From: Zychaea mexicana
Taxonomy: Eukaryota > Mucoromycota > Mucoromycetes > Mucorales > Lichtheimiaceae
Direction of reading: 5' to 3'
Assembly (NCBI RefSeq): GCF_025766255.1
Contig: NW_026516735.1
Span: 124,001 to 188,000 of the forward strand
Length of the DNA stretch: 64,000 bases
The position numbers and the translations under genes were made by a program. Position 1 is the first letter of the stretch; each line of letters begins with the position of its first letter. Positions 48,139 to 59,905 of the stretch are shown piece by piece. The notes beneath the pieces are model-generated. The model had not been told where the DNA came from, ran no database searches, and saw nothing but the letters and a program-made list of their open reading frames with translations.

Positions 48139-51100
48139 ATGCCACAGAGGCCGTTGGAGGAGGCGCCACCACCCTTATCCACCGGAGGAGGACCGCAAGG
48201 CAACAGTAGCAGCAACAGCACCACTTCCGTTGCATCGCGATCGCCCGCTTACGACACTGCCTTTACCAATGACAAAAGCAGAAGCCAAAGTGCTTTGAAC
48301 CTTGGCTCTATTTTGAATCCGGTATCGTTAAGCTCAGTGTCTGCACCACCACCACCACCACCAAGGCATAGTAGCAGTACTGACGATCGCTGTTACCAAC
48401 AAAGACATCCGCAACCGCCGTCAACACAAGGAATGCCGGCTGTAATCCAAGCACATGCACAACAACAGCAACGTCAACTGTCAAACGATAGTGGCGTGCT
48501 TGAATCACAAACGCGATCGCCACACGGGTATACTAATGGAACAAGTAGTGAAACATTAGTGCCAATATTTTCACAAGACGCGACAGTGGCGGCAGAAGTC
48601 GTGACAAAAACGGCAAACAAGCGTGGCAGTAATAGTAGTAACGGCAGTCGCAGCGGTAGTAGTGGTGGGGGTGATATGCCAAAACAACTTCCACACCGCA
48701 AACGAACAAAGGACAAGTCGACACCCTCTACCATTGCTTCTGTTGCGGAAGGTGCAACACTGAAATGGCAACCGGTGGAAACGCCTCAGGACCATTTTGG
48801 TGAACAGCCGCACTACGTGTATGCCTCCATTTCCGCACTGCCACCCACAAACGGGCATCACCGTCCTAGTCGACCACCACCGCCGCCACCACTACCGTCA
48901 TCGTCACCTTCGTCTTCAGCAGCAGGGGAATTAATACCACCACCGCCACCTTCATCAGCAACAACACCAGCAGATGTGCGCCAGATACCAACAATGTCAA
49001 TGCACGCTCCGCCCATCGAGTTTATCAACAGTACACCTGGTTATCATCCACAGAACAGCAATGGTAGCCATCATCCCCATTATTATCCACAGCAACAAGA
49101 AGCACCACCACCACAGTCGTACGATACCCTTCCTAGACCAAATTCAGCACCGATGTATACCGTTCCATCGCCTACCGGAAACCATTATTACTACTACCAT
49201 TACCCTACGCCAGAATCGCCTAGTAACAGCTCATCAACGACCCCGCCCTTTTTCAGCACTAATAATGACATTCAACAACTTCCTCCTCCTCCTGCTGCTG
49301 CTGCTGTTACTACTTCTTCTACAGCGAACACGCGGAAACGAAGTTTGCCTGTGGATCACAGCAATCAACCTAAACGTGTACGTCAAAACAGTGATGTTGT
49401 TGCGCCCTTTCCCATGCCGCCCAACACTGCTACTATTCATCCTCATCACCAACATCCTCAATATCACCATCAGCATCAGCCACCGCCACCATATCCAGAA
49501 ACTTACATGTACCATCCGCCTCAACAGTATCAGCATCAGCATCAGCACAATCCATATCTACCACCACAACCGTATCCAGCTTATTATTTGCAAGCGTCCC
49601 ACCAACCGCCGCCGTCTATGGATCCTAATGCAATGCCGCCGCATTATATTCAACAACAGCCAATCATACAACCCTCTGCGAGACCACCACCACCACCACC
49701 TCCAACACCACCTATCAAAGAGAAAAAACCAAAGAAAACAAAGACTGCAAGCACAGCAGAACCAGGGAAACCGGCGAAAAAGGGACGACCGTTAAAGAAT
49801 CCGCCCTCTGCAGCGGCATCAAAAGCAACAGCGACAACGCAGCCACAACACGACGCAGGATCGTCGTCTTTAAAACCTAAAGTATGCAAAATGGGAAAAA
49901 ATAATAATTCTCAATATAGGAGGTTACACAGAGAATGGGGTGGCGTCTGTCAGCGTTTTCCTCGATCTGGTCACACACTGACGATCAAAAACATATTTTT
50001 TTTTAGGAATTATCAGCTACACCTGACGCTACTGCTAATACAGCAACTGAATTGGCGACAACTGACGAATCAGCACAAGTAAAGAAGGTACCGAAAAAAC
50101 GAGGACGACCGCCAAAATCCGAAGCACAAAAAGCAGCGGAAAAAGCAGCCAATGCAGCAAAAAAGAAGGCCAACAAGAAGACTGCAAGCAGTAGTAGTAA
50201 TAGCGGTTTGAGCAGTAGTAAAGAAGCAGCAAAGAAGGAGGAGGCTAAGCGGTATTGTACGTGTCAATCACTTTTTGAAAGTCCCCGCTATATGCTCTTG
50301 TGTGATCACTGCGGCAAATGGTTCCATGGCGCGTGTGTCGGGATTACAGCAAGGGACGGCGAGTTCCTCGATCTGTATTACTGCAAGGAATGTACAACAG
50401 CTACGGGAAAAAAATCCACCCGTCGATCAGTGTGTGCGAATCCACATTGTAAGCGTCCGGCTCGTGGCAGCACGCGAGGCAGCAGTAGATCAAAATACTG
50501 CTCAGACGCGTGCGGTATGCGGGTTGCACGAGATCGATTACAGCGAGCACAACAAACTTATGATTCAGATCATCAAAATTATCGTCAACAACAACATGAT
50601 CGTGGCATTGGTAATGATGATGACCATAATACTATGAGGACGGAGGAGCAACAACAGTCGACGACGGAAAAGAAGTTACAGGAAATGCTTCAGACACGAC
50701 AACAACCCGGCAACAAAAGTCAGCTCAACATTGACTCGAATCGATGGGATATGGGACGATTGGCACGGATGAAAAAAGAACGGACCAAAGCCCGAGCTAT
50801 TGTCAGTTTTGTGGACATTCAGGCACAGTTCTTGCACCAAGTACTTGAAAGCCAACAAGACAATGACCCCAAGATGTGTGGGTACGATTCACGACTTGCG
50901 TGGCAAAGCAGTGTCTGGCATGCTATCGAAAGCATCTCCAGGGATGGGACGGATATCAAAGTGGAGTTGCAGGATCCCACCACCAGCAGTAGGTGTAGTA
51001 ATAATGGCACCAAAGAAGAGAAACACGTTTTTTTGGATGGCGTGGATCTGCATGATTATACTATTTGCAACAAGATTGGCAAGTGTCCCAAGCATGAACA

Positions 51101-51269
51101 TTGGCGAGAACTACGGCAATTGGAATTGGATGGTGAACGAAGGAAGCAGATTGACATTTTGGTTTCTTTGGATAAGAAACGTAAGCAGATCAAGTCAAGG
51201 ATCGCCGATCGACTTAAGCAGCCTGAAGGTTGGACGTTCTTGGATAATGGTACCATCTGCCATGACTGA
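48139..51269 (+). CDS. PHD-finger protein, Cfp1/Spp1-like COMPASS subunit
   Basis: Two exons, join(48139..49881,50007..51269), 1001 aa. Cfp1/Spp1 reads H3K4 methylation for the Set1/COMPASS methyltransferase. The first 580 residues are low-complexity (Pro, Gln, His, Ser), with an AT-hook-like KKGRPLK near the end of exon 1; a second, KKRGRPPK, lies at about 610-617. The PHD finger spans about 664-711 (CTC, CDHC, H, CKEC, with aromatic KWFHGAC). It is followed by a Cys/His block ending RSKYCSDACGMRVARDR, characteristic of Cfp1 (SKYCSDECGM in animals). The C-terminal part has CNKIGKCPKHEHWRELR, like the Cfp1 Cys-rich end. No CXXC CpG-binding domain is visible. The long disordered N-terminus makes the protein larger than most relatives. 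The intron is GT..AG, phase 0. Confidence 0.85.
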
Positions 51270-51709
51270 ATTACTATTACTACTATTATTACTCTTCCTT
51301 AAGCCCCCCCCCCCTTCCACCTCTCTCTCTCTTTCCCTTTATCTGTGTGTTTTGGTCTTGCTTTGTAAAAATAGTATATCTGTTAATAGTATTGCCCCTT
51401 AACTTCATTTATCACGCATCCATCAAACATCAACATCAACATCCTCATCATCTTTCATTATTATCACCATTACACTATTACTTTGTAACATATCATCTCC
51501 ATTTTCCACCGACGCAAACAAATACACATGCGCACAGGCAAAAATGATGTAACGAAAGAAAGAGTTTATTATGTAAAAAAAAGTATATGAGCTGTTGTTG
51601 TCTCACACATAGTATAAATATATGCATGTGTTGTGTGTGCGTGTGTACACAAATTCACTAATAAGTACTAGTATAATAATAATAAAAAAAAGGGATCATC
51701 CAATCTTTT
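51270..51709. other. Convergent 3' region
   Basis: 3' UTRs of the Cfp1-like gene (left) and the Ser-rich gene (right). Contains poly-C, (CT)n and (TG)n tracts and AATAAT/AATAAA-like signals near 51672-51684. Confidence 0.5.
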
Positions 51710-52492
51710 CTAATAATTAATGCGAGCAAAACCAGGTCGCTGCAGCTCTACTTTGGGCATTGGATTCTCGACTTCATGGGGGATCACCATTGTCTTGAGC
51801 GTCGTCTTCATTTCCTTGACACGAATGCCTCGATACAGTAACTCATTACGGCCATCATCCACCGAAGGATCTTCTGAGCTTTCTTCAACAATTGTTTCTT
51901 GCTGTTGACGTTGGGTGTCAATCGTGTTACTGTTACTGTTACTATTGTTTTGTGAATGTCCAACCAACCAAGAAAACCGAGCCGAGTAATGCCTTGACGA
52001 TGAGGATGCTGATGATGAGGATCGTGTTCGTGTTGATGTTGATGAGGAGGAGGAGGACGTAAATGAAGGTGGTAAACTGTGTTGACTGCTCATACTACTG
52101 CTACGTTTAGGTCGTGGTGCCATGGCATCCTGGGGTATGACTCGTGGTGGTAACTTGTTGTTCACATTATTTCTCGCTGGGGTTCGAGTGCTTTCACTTT
52201 GACTTCTCGCTCGGTTAGGAATAATGGATGCGTTGCCGAGTGCCATAGAGGATGTCCCTCGGCCACTGCTTTGTACTGCTGCTGTAATAGCAGCTGCCAT
52301 CGCTTCAATGTCAAGTGTTTCCGCTGCATCGTTGTCGTTGTTATTTCCATGGTGAGATAAAGGTTTGCTGTCATTATCATTGGACTGTTGTTGTTGTTGT
52401 TGCTGCTTGGTCAAGTCGACCGTATCCATCGGGCCTTCTTCTTCCTCTTCTTCTTTAGACTCGGATATACAATTGTTGTCGTTTCTGACCAT
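51710..52492 (-). CDS. Ser-rich, largely disordered orphan protein
   Basis: Single exon, ATG at 52492, 260 aa. I do not recognise the family. It has an acidic start (KEEEEEEGP), polyQ, an alanine-rich helix (EAMAAAITAAVQ), then Ser/Arg-rich sequence with several R-x-x-S sites (PKRSSSMSS, TRTRSSSSASSSS) that look like kinase targets. The last 60 residues are less biased (LLYRGIRVKEMKTTLKTMVI, then MPKVELQRPGFARINY) and are the part most likely conserved. No signal peptide or TM segment. It converges with the Cfp1-like gene. The open frame and biased composition support a real gene, but only moderately. Confidence 0.55.
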   Translation of the reverse strand: MVRNDNNCISESKEEEEEEGPMDTVDLTKQQQQQQQSNDNDSKPLSHHGNNNDNDAAETLDIEAMAAAITAAVQSSGRGTSSMALGNASIIPNRARSQSESTRTPARNNVNNKLPPRVIPQDAMAPRPKRSSSMSSQHSLPPSFTSSSSSSTSTRTRSSSSASSSSRHYSARFSWLVGHSQNNSNSNSNTIDTQRQQQETIVEESSEDPSVDDGRNELLYRGIRVKEMKTTLKTMVIPHEVENPMPKVELQRPGFARINY

Positions 52493-53290
52493 ATTAGAGA
52501 GGTATGTATTTTGTAATAATTAAAAAACAGAAAAAGAGTCGAAAGAGAGAGAGAGAGAAAAAAAAAGAAGGTGAAAAATAGGGACGAAATCATCATCTAA
52601 TAACCGTTTGTTCCTGGACAAAGTGTGGAGTTATTCTTCTGTGTAACAACCTCTGCTGGATAATTAGGGCCGTGCAACCGGTAATTCAAAACAAAGAATG
52701 TAGCTTGATTGCTTGATTAATTATCATTGGAATCTAGTAGCGTTTGACTTGCACTAATGATTTTTTTAGATTGGAGAACAGTTAAAAATCAAGTGATACA
52801 TATCGATTTTTTTCGATTCTGGTCAACAAAGCCCATTGTAATTTTGTTTCTCGAGCAATTCAACGAGTTAGTGAGAGAGGATAAATTGTAAGGCGACATG
52901 AAGCGATACGTTGGTGAAGGTCGAGGAGTATTATAATCCGGTCCCAAACGACTTTAGCAACACCATAGTTCGCTTTGTCAACTTCGCAACAAGTATATCT
53001 GCCTGCAAGATTAGTCTTCATCAATAGGTCTACTTTGTGACCTTGTCATTGGCTGTAAAAGTGGCCAGCTCTTTCAAGAAGCCCCTGGCTTTGATCACCG
53101 GCTCATCATGCCTGTCAAATATGGTAAGGTAGCGATCGGGGAACAGAAAAAAGAAGATAACGCATGTTATCATAAACGTAGAAATACCAAGCACACATCA
53201 GACACGATGGTCCACGTAAAACGAAAACACACACCGCCTTTTATTTGACCGTCTTCCATTTGCAACATTTTTATGCTATTACAGTTCAAT
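52493..53290. other. Intergenic, no gene seen
   Basis: Promoter region of the Ser-rich gene and 3' side of the lipase gene. AT-rich, no frame with recognisable content. Confidence 0.5.
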
Positions 53291-55254
53291 CTATTGCAGA
53301 TACGGTCTATCCGGTCCAGGACAAACAAACTTCAATGACGCAAGATCCAATGGTCGAAGTTTTTCTTCTGGAGTCGAAAACATATTCTAGTTTATCAAAG
53401 GGGTGATTTGTGATTCGATGAATTAGTGCATATTAGAGCATAGTGTGTATGATGTTTGTACGTTGTGTATATACTAACATTCCACAAAGCCATAGCCATG
53501 ACTTGATTAGCGCACCTATTCGGATGGAAGCTGTAAAATAGGGAAAAGCATCAGATGAAGCAGACTCAGCAGCATTTAAAACACTTTACCAGTCAATGCC
53601 ACTTAAATATCCTTGCTTGTATTTAGCAATGGGCAATGTTGTAAAGCCTGGTTGGTAGACTACTTGGAAGTGCTTGTCAGAGAGTGCTTCATCAGACGCC
53701 AGTTTATGTAAACGCTTATTGTATTCTGCCACCATATCGTCAGCAGCTTTTGTTGACAGTCATAGCATGATAATATGTTAGTCATGAGCAGTCAGCTCCA
53801 ATTTGAATGTTCGATTTTCCACAAAAAAAATATGTACCTCGTCGTTGTGCCTCATCGTTTTGTACACAAGAGCAGATGGTCATATGCGCCTTGTTCCAGA
53901 CGAATTCACAATATGGATCGCCTTGAGCCGCCTCGTAGACACTTGAGACCTAGCCGTGTAGATGATGGATGATGGATAAATGATGTGAGGTAACACACAA
54001 TAACACAACAGCAGCCGTGGGAAAACATACAGGATACTCACATTAAACAATGCGACCAGATTCACGAATGACTTGCTGACTTCCTTCTTTAACCTACCAA
54101 GGGCTTGTCGGATATCGTCTTCAAATGCATCAGCTTGAGCAAGCAATGGCAGACGTGTCATGGGAGGGTCACACAAGACACAGATATTGTTTGCCCCAAT
54201 AAACAGCGTAATCAGTTTCCATTCGTCCTTGATCCTCTGATAATGGTGATTGTTGGAACTAAGCAGGTGCACTAGACGTGTCACTTCGCCGTCTAGATCC
54301 TGTGTCTTTGCCCCACTGATCTACAGTGTAGAATAAGCTTTTCCTCTTTCCGCTGACGCATGATTCAAGAAGGTTTTGTCTTGGTCACACACACACATAC
54401 CGCATTATCCAAATCTTTGCCACGTGACATGGGAAAGGTGACACCATCAGGTCCTCCTGCAGCGTTGCTGTATATGCTCAAAAAGTTGGGAATAGTATAC
54501 TCGTCCGGATCGGTGCCTGCTGAAAACACTTTGCCTCGATATTCCCAAACAGTTGCAAAGGGTGGTCGACCTGCAAAACGGTAAATGCTTGCATGTTAGT
54601 TGAAGCCAAACATACAGCACACAAATAAAAAAAGCCCCAAATTTTTCTCCGTTCTCCCCCAATAACAAATCAAGTAGGTAATGTGACCTGAAAGCATGCC
54701 GAACCCAGCAGTAATGCTGTCCCCAAGCGCAATCACTGATTTGATGTCCTAAATATACGCAGTAGACACCATCATCGTCCCGTCGTAATCAGTAGCCCAA
54801 GAGAAGTTTTGGGCGCTGTCCTTTCTCTTGCCCACCACACACTCTCTTCTATGCTACCATTCGACATTTAGCTTACATGAGGTCGTAGGTGCTGAGCATC
54901 GCGAGAAGGAATATAGGCATAGTCATTCCAGTAAAACGCTTCACAATCAAACGTTGGCAGTGATACTGGGCAATCGTGTCCTTTGTATGATGCATTGGCA
55001 TGGCCACCAAGGGCATTATAAAACTGTTCCAGCACATGTACCCATTCGCTCGTAAAAGGATGGAGAAGACTGTTTGGGTGCTGCTGTGCTGTTGTTTGAT
55101 CGCATAATACACTTCCTCCGTCGTCGTTTTCTTGATTTCCTACTGACAGAAATGGGAATTGCTGCTGTCGTCGGTCATCTGCTGTAACAGAGGAGCCAGC
55201 TTGTAGCAGAGCAAGAAGTAGTGATACAAATGCAACAGGTATTGATGCTAGCAT
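53291..55254 (-). CDS. Secreted GDSL/SGNH phospholipase B-like lipase
   Basis: Eight exons: complement(join(53291..53386,53479..53530,53590..53746,53838..53949,54042..54320,54401..54570,54688..54748,54877..55254)), 434 aa. It resembles a single catalytic repeat of animal phospholipase B1, which hydrolyses acyl chains of phospholipids and lysophospholipids. A signal peptide is clear (MLASIPVAFVSLLLALLQAG). SGNH blocks: Ser137 in ALGDSITAGFG, Asn247-Asn248 in LFIGANNICVLC, and the Asp385/His388 pair in DCFHPN. Other PLB1 blocks are DWKLVTLF-like (EWKLITLF), SFVNLVALFN, MAMALWNN and the closing CPGPDRPYL. There is no C-terminal TM segment or obvious GPI signal, so secretion or wall association is likely. 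All phases agree. Confidence 0.9.
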
Positions 55255-55603
55255 GGCATATGTAAAAAAACAAGAGTAGAAAAGAGAGTAAGAAAGAAGA
55301 GGGCGGCGGAAAATGTGTTTTATGCAGATTCAAACACCTTCCTCTCCCCCACAGAAAGTCACGCGCCACCGAGCAGCCTGCTGCTGCTGGTCTGCCAAGT
55401 GATTCTTGTCAACCACACAATAATGGCGCCGGCTCATCTCTATCTTTGTGTTTACTCGTCTACCCCTACTTTGCGCAAGTAACACCTAACATAGAAGACG
55501 TGCTTAAGCTTCTTTTCGCTCTGCTGGATGGTTGGATCTGATCTCATGATAGATCGACCAGCACGGCTAATGAAGCTCATAGACTCCCAACACGTGAGTC
55601 GGC

Positions 55604-55634
<31 letters not shown>

Positions 55635-56257
55635 GTCCCGCTGGTGCATAAACACACCCCTTCCAAATATTGCCTGATGTAACGTGTGGGAACTATGCAC
55701 CTGTCAAGAAGCCCCGAATGGCCGACAACTTGCTTTTTTTTCCAATGCTACACAAACGCTGCTGCTGGTACATAGCTTTACATTTACTGTCGTGCATAGC
55801 CTGGCTTCTATGATTAAAGCTGTGGGTTTAGTTTTCTTGCCAATGAGAATTGCCATAACAAAAGTAGAATGACTGTCTGAAGGGCTCAAGCTGCAACAAA
55901 CGATATAAATGAGTAGGTTTCATAGGAGCCGCTGAAAATTCGCGCACAAGAAAGTCGGATAAATAAATTCCGATAAATAAAAATGTAACTTCTTCCAAAA
56001 CTATGAAATTATCAAAAACGATCGCAAACAATAAAATAACAGGCTTCAAAAAATATATCCAGCTTACAATAACTACAATAACTCTTGGATATATAATTTA
56101 TTGTTGCTAAAAGCGACTTTGTATGAGATATTTTGTTCTTATAGCTTTATATGTGGCTTATCAAAGTAGCAATAGATGGTAGATGAGTTTCAATAGAGTG
56201 ATCCCCAGGGCCTAGCTTATTTTGATTCTCTCTCTCCCTCCTTTCTTGTTATTAGCT
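55255..56257. other. Intergenic with (CAA)n microsatellite
   Basis: A (CAA)11 run at about 55602-55634 is the only feature. No gene seen. MULE-derived sequence begins at 56258; I did not find its terminal inverted repeat here. Confidence 0.5.
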
Positions 56258-59200
56258 ATGGATCTCATTTCTAACACCACCTTGCCAATTGGCCCAACTC
56301 GTTTGCCTACTGTTCAAGAAGCGATCGCTAGCAATGCATTCGACGAAAGTCGATCGTATTATTGCAAGAGATGTCGCCACTGCAAGCCAGGACTTGATTA
56401 CCTCGGTCGGACGAGACCATACAGAACTTGTATTGATTGTCGTCATAGGGATACACCCCTTGAAGTTATTCCTATCGACCGAATGGTAAACCTCAACTCA
56501 TTGGAAGAACAATATACAGGTCCAGGTACCGTTGTAAGTGTAAATAGGATATGGTTGCAGGTCAACTACCTAAATAATGCTGTAGTTGCGTTTTTGCTTT
56601 GTCCATGCTTATTTATCTTTGAACTCTATAGGATACCCCGTTCTATTGCTATCTATCCATTGATTCTATCATGGAAATTATGTCCGATGAAGACATGATT
56701 GATAGAATTATAGAAGAGGTGCAAAAGTGCGACGGATACCGCTATATATTGAAGAATGTGGCAGACCCAGAGCAATCGAACAACCTATCGTTCACTGCGT
56801 ACTGTTCGCGCTCCCAAACGTACCAGAACCAGATTTCGGAGGAGCTTCTTAGACGCGTGAATGTTAGAATGCCTACATTCACGTGCGGAGGCCGTATCAA
56901 GGGAACGATTAGAAGAAAACTCGGCTACGTAGAGCTCATGGTGGCACATCAAGAGCACGAGAACGTAGGTGTCAGCGTTGATGAGCACGGAGCCACCATC
57001 CGCACCATCGAGCGTAATTTGGTCCCTTCCGATATACGTGCGGATATTGCCGAAAACGTTCTTTAAACGGATGCGACAGCTCTGTACCGGCGTGTTATCC
57101 AACTGTTCCAAAACTATGATGTGACACCTATGAAAGTGTATTACTGGTGGAGCCGCAGCTTTGAGTCCTAGTATCGTCTTCATGATGACCAGATGACGTC
57201 GACCAGGATGCTTGTTGAACGCTACAACAGTCGAGGGTTTTACGAGGTACGTAGAAACAGATATCTACTGACAATGATCCAGGTTTTGCTGTATAAGCTG
57301 CCGTTAGGTCTTAAAATTAGTAGTGATATTCCAGTGTGAGTAAAGTCTTATATAGTTTAATAAAAAAATAGGTGTTTTGGTGACGTACTCTTGATTATGT
57401 TGCCTTTGGTTTCATTACTCCTTTTTTCCATTTGTTGATGATGAGTGGATGTATTGAAGAGTATTGCATTGATTCGACGTTAAACAAATCGTGCTAATTC
57501 CGAGTTGTATGGCATTATTGCCACTGTAAATGGTGATAAAGAACAAGCTCAAATGAATGCCATCGAAGCCACGTGGGGCCCTGTTCGATTACGTTTATGT
57601 CTGTGGCACTTACAAAGACCGGTTGAACGCAATCTCTGCCAGGCGCGAAGCACAAACATACCACCATACGGTCCTTTTGAAGCACAGCAGCATTCCCTTT
57701 CATCGACACAGACTTTGTGCCATCAATTGGAGGCCGCGGCGGAAGAATTGCAATTATGCAAAAATCTGCACACACTGTGATCATCAATATGATGACTGAG
57801 CAATATCATATGCATCCATTAATACCTGATGGTAAAATGCCATGTTAAACATGCACCCGAGTCTTTTAAAATTTCATGTAAATTATCGTAACCCTAACAA
57901 TAACGTAGCTGCTGATTCGTTAAATATATAGTCGCACATAGACGTACATCTGATGAAATTCCTCAATATGCTGCTGAACAAGTCTACAACGATTGCCAAA
58001 TAAACCAGAATATTGATGCTTGGAATTACCTCTACGACAACTGGTATAAACCACGTGCATGGAAACAACGGGCGCGCAGTGCTGTTCCGGATCGTATCCC
58101 TGCAGGCAAGACAACCATGCTTATTGAAGCCCATTGGAAGGTCTTGAAGCGCAACCACCTCTACCGCCACAACCGTGCCCCCTTGGACTTGCTTGTCTTT
58201 GTCATCATGGATAAGCATTTTCCTGAGTTGCGGCACAAATATAATCGTGATATTGTCCGTTCTCGTGCCCATACAAGATGGCAACAATCCTTGGTTAGCC
58301 AGTGGAACAAGGACTACCGCAAAACAGAAAACGTGGACGCCGATACACTGGACATACCATCAGTTGATACATGGACTTGCGGCTGTAAGGCTTTCTTGAA
58401 AAGCCGGTTCCTATGCTGTAAACATCTCGTGTTGCGTTCGGGCTTTCGTCGTATAGCAGCTAGGGGATACTTCATCCAACGTGTTTCGATTGCCCCGTTC
58501 ATTCGTATTAGACCAGTAAGTTCAGTTTCTTCATATTTTGCTGTTAGCAGATTGATTTTTATAGCATCTCCAGTGGACTCGCTATCCTCTTGTTGGAGAT
58601 GAATCCGATTACCTTCAATTTTAGTGAGACTGCGGTGATATTGCACTTTGGGGAAAAGGATGTGAAAGAGTTGTGATATGTACCGAACCTGCTACCTTAA
58701 AAGAGCAAAATACTTTGTAAACTTGATATTTCGATATCTTGACAAGCTTGTTTGCATCACAAAATGGGTGATTTAGCTAGTACTATACATTATCAGCCGA
58801 TAAGTCGATGATTTCTCTGTTTAGGGTACCGTACAGTTGCTCACGTTATCATAACAGCACTATATACAGTGGATAGTAGTTTATACAGAGATATTTATGA
58901 TCATGTTGGGGTGCTTTGTGGCTCGCCATTCCGCAAAAACAGAGTGACAGCGAGTCCGTTGGAGATGAACTAATTACACAGTATTTCATAACACGTTATT
59001 CCTATATTATTTAGTTAGCAGAAAATATCTTTCGTGATATGGCATTGCCTGAAGAAGGCGGCCCTGCTCCAACTACCACCACTCCCACCATCATCACTAT
59101 AGACGACTCCCCCGACGTTGACGAAGCGCAGTGAATACAGCAACAACAGTAAATCAACGGTCACCACCACCAGCGGCTGAAACTGGCGAAAATGGTCAAT

Positions 59201-59496
59201 ACACTGTCATTCTTAATGATAGTGAGCGTGATCTTTTGCGACGTGAGCAGCGGATGGAAGAAAATAGACGGCAACGTCGTGAATTGTTCGAAAGAATGCA
59301 ACAATTAGATGATGACTTTTCGGTTGAAACCACGGGTTACCGTAATTCGTTGCCTCCCGCTTTGCTGCGAGATTTCGACATGAGTGTTGAACGTGACGAT
59401 ATCCACACATATTTAGCAAACATAATCCAATCCCGTCGTAGGCGTACAATGCCCAGAACATATACAGATGTACCCCGGTACACTCGCAATGTTTAA
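56258..59496 (+). pseudogene. MULE (Mutator-like) transposase, degraded
   Basis: Starts with ATG at 56258 and a Cys-rich finger (YYCKRCRHCKPG, then CIDCRHR). An intron joins GTACCGTT at 56535 to GATACC at 56631. The frame then runs to a TAA at 57064-57066 and, in the same frame, a TAG at 57169-57171. Conserved MULE blocks follow in several frames: CIDST (first catalytic Asp, about 57470), DKEQAQMNAIEATWG, LCLWHLQR (about 57595) and FPFIDTDFVP (about 57694). TTMLIEAHWKVLKR (about 58110) carries the catalytic Glu, and a SWIM-type finger (CGCKAF, CCKHL) lies at 58378-58428. The tail frame 59131-59496 probably belongs to the same gene. Stops, frameshifts and a gap between the IDST and DKEQ blocks indicate inactivation. 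Confidence 0.7.
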
Positions 59497-59905
59497 GTAT
59501 GTGCCAAAAATAATTCCCCCTTGATGTATATTAATCATTGCTTTTTGTAACATTAGCATGCTTTTTATATCTATAGATCTTTTCCCTTACACAGTATGTA
59601 AATTTCTCTTCGTAGTGCTCTTATTTAGATTTCTCACTATATCTTGTTTCTTTTCCTTCCCTTTCTCTTCGTCTCTCTGTCTTAGCACTTTAAATCTTAC
59701 CACTCCTCTTTGATATATATTCTTTCATATGCTTTCTTTCTATTCGTTCCCTTTTCCATTTAAATATATATATTTCATACAGATCGTTGACTGCAATCAT
59801 CTTGACAATTAACATAATTGCAGGTGGGTAGGTAAACCTAGTATAAGAGAACGTTAGTTTACGTTCGAAACTGGTATACATATTAGTTTTTTAACAGTTA
59901 GCGAA
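59497..59905. other. Short spacer between MULE remnant and LINE poly(A)
   Basis: AT-rich, no coding content recognised. Confidence 0.45.

Noticed and set aside
48974..49795. 273-codon alternative frame inside the Cfp1-like gene
   Set aside because: It is a frame shadow of codon-biased repetitive sequence; the annotated frame continues into the PHD finger.
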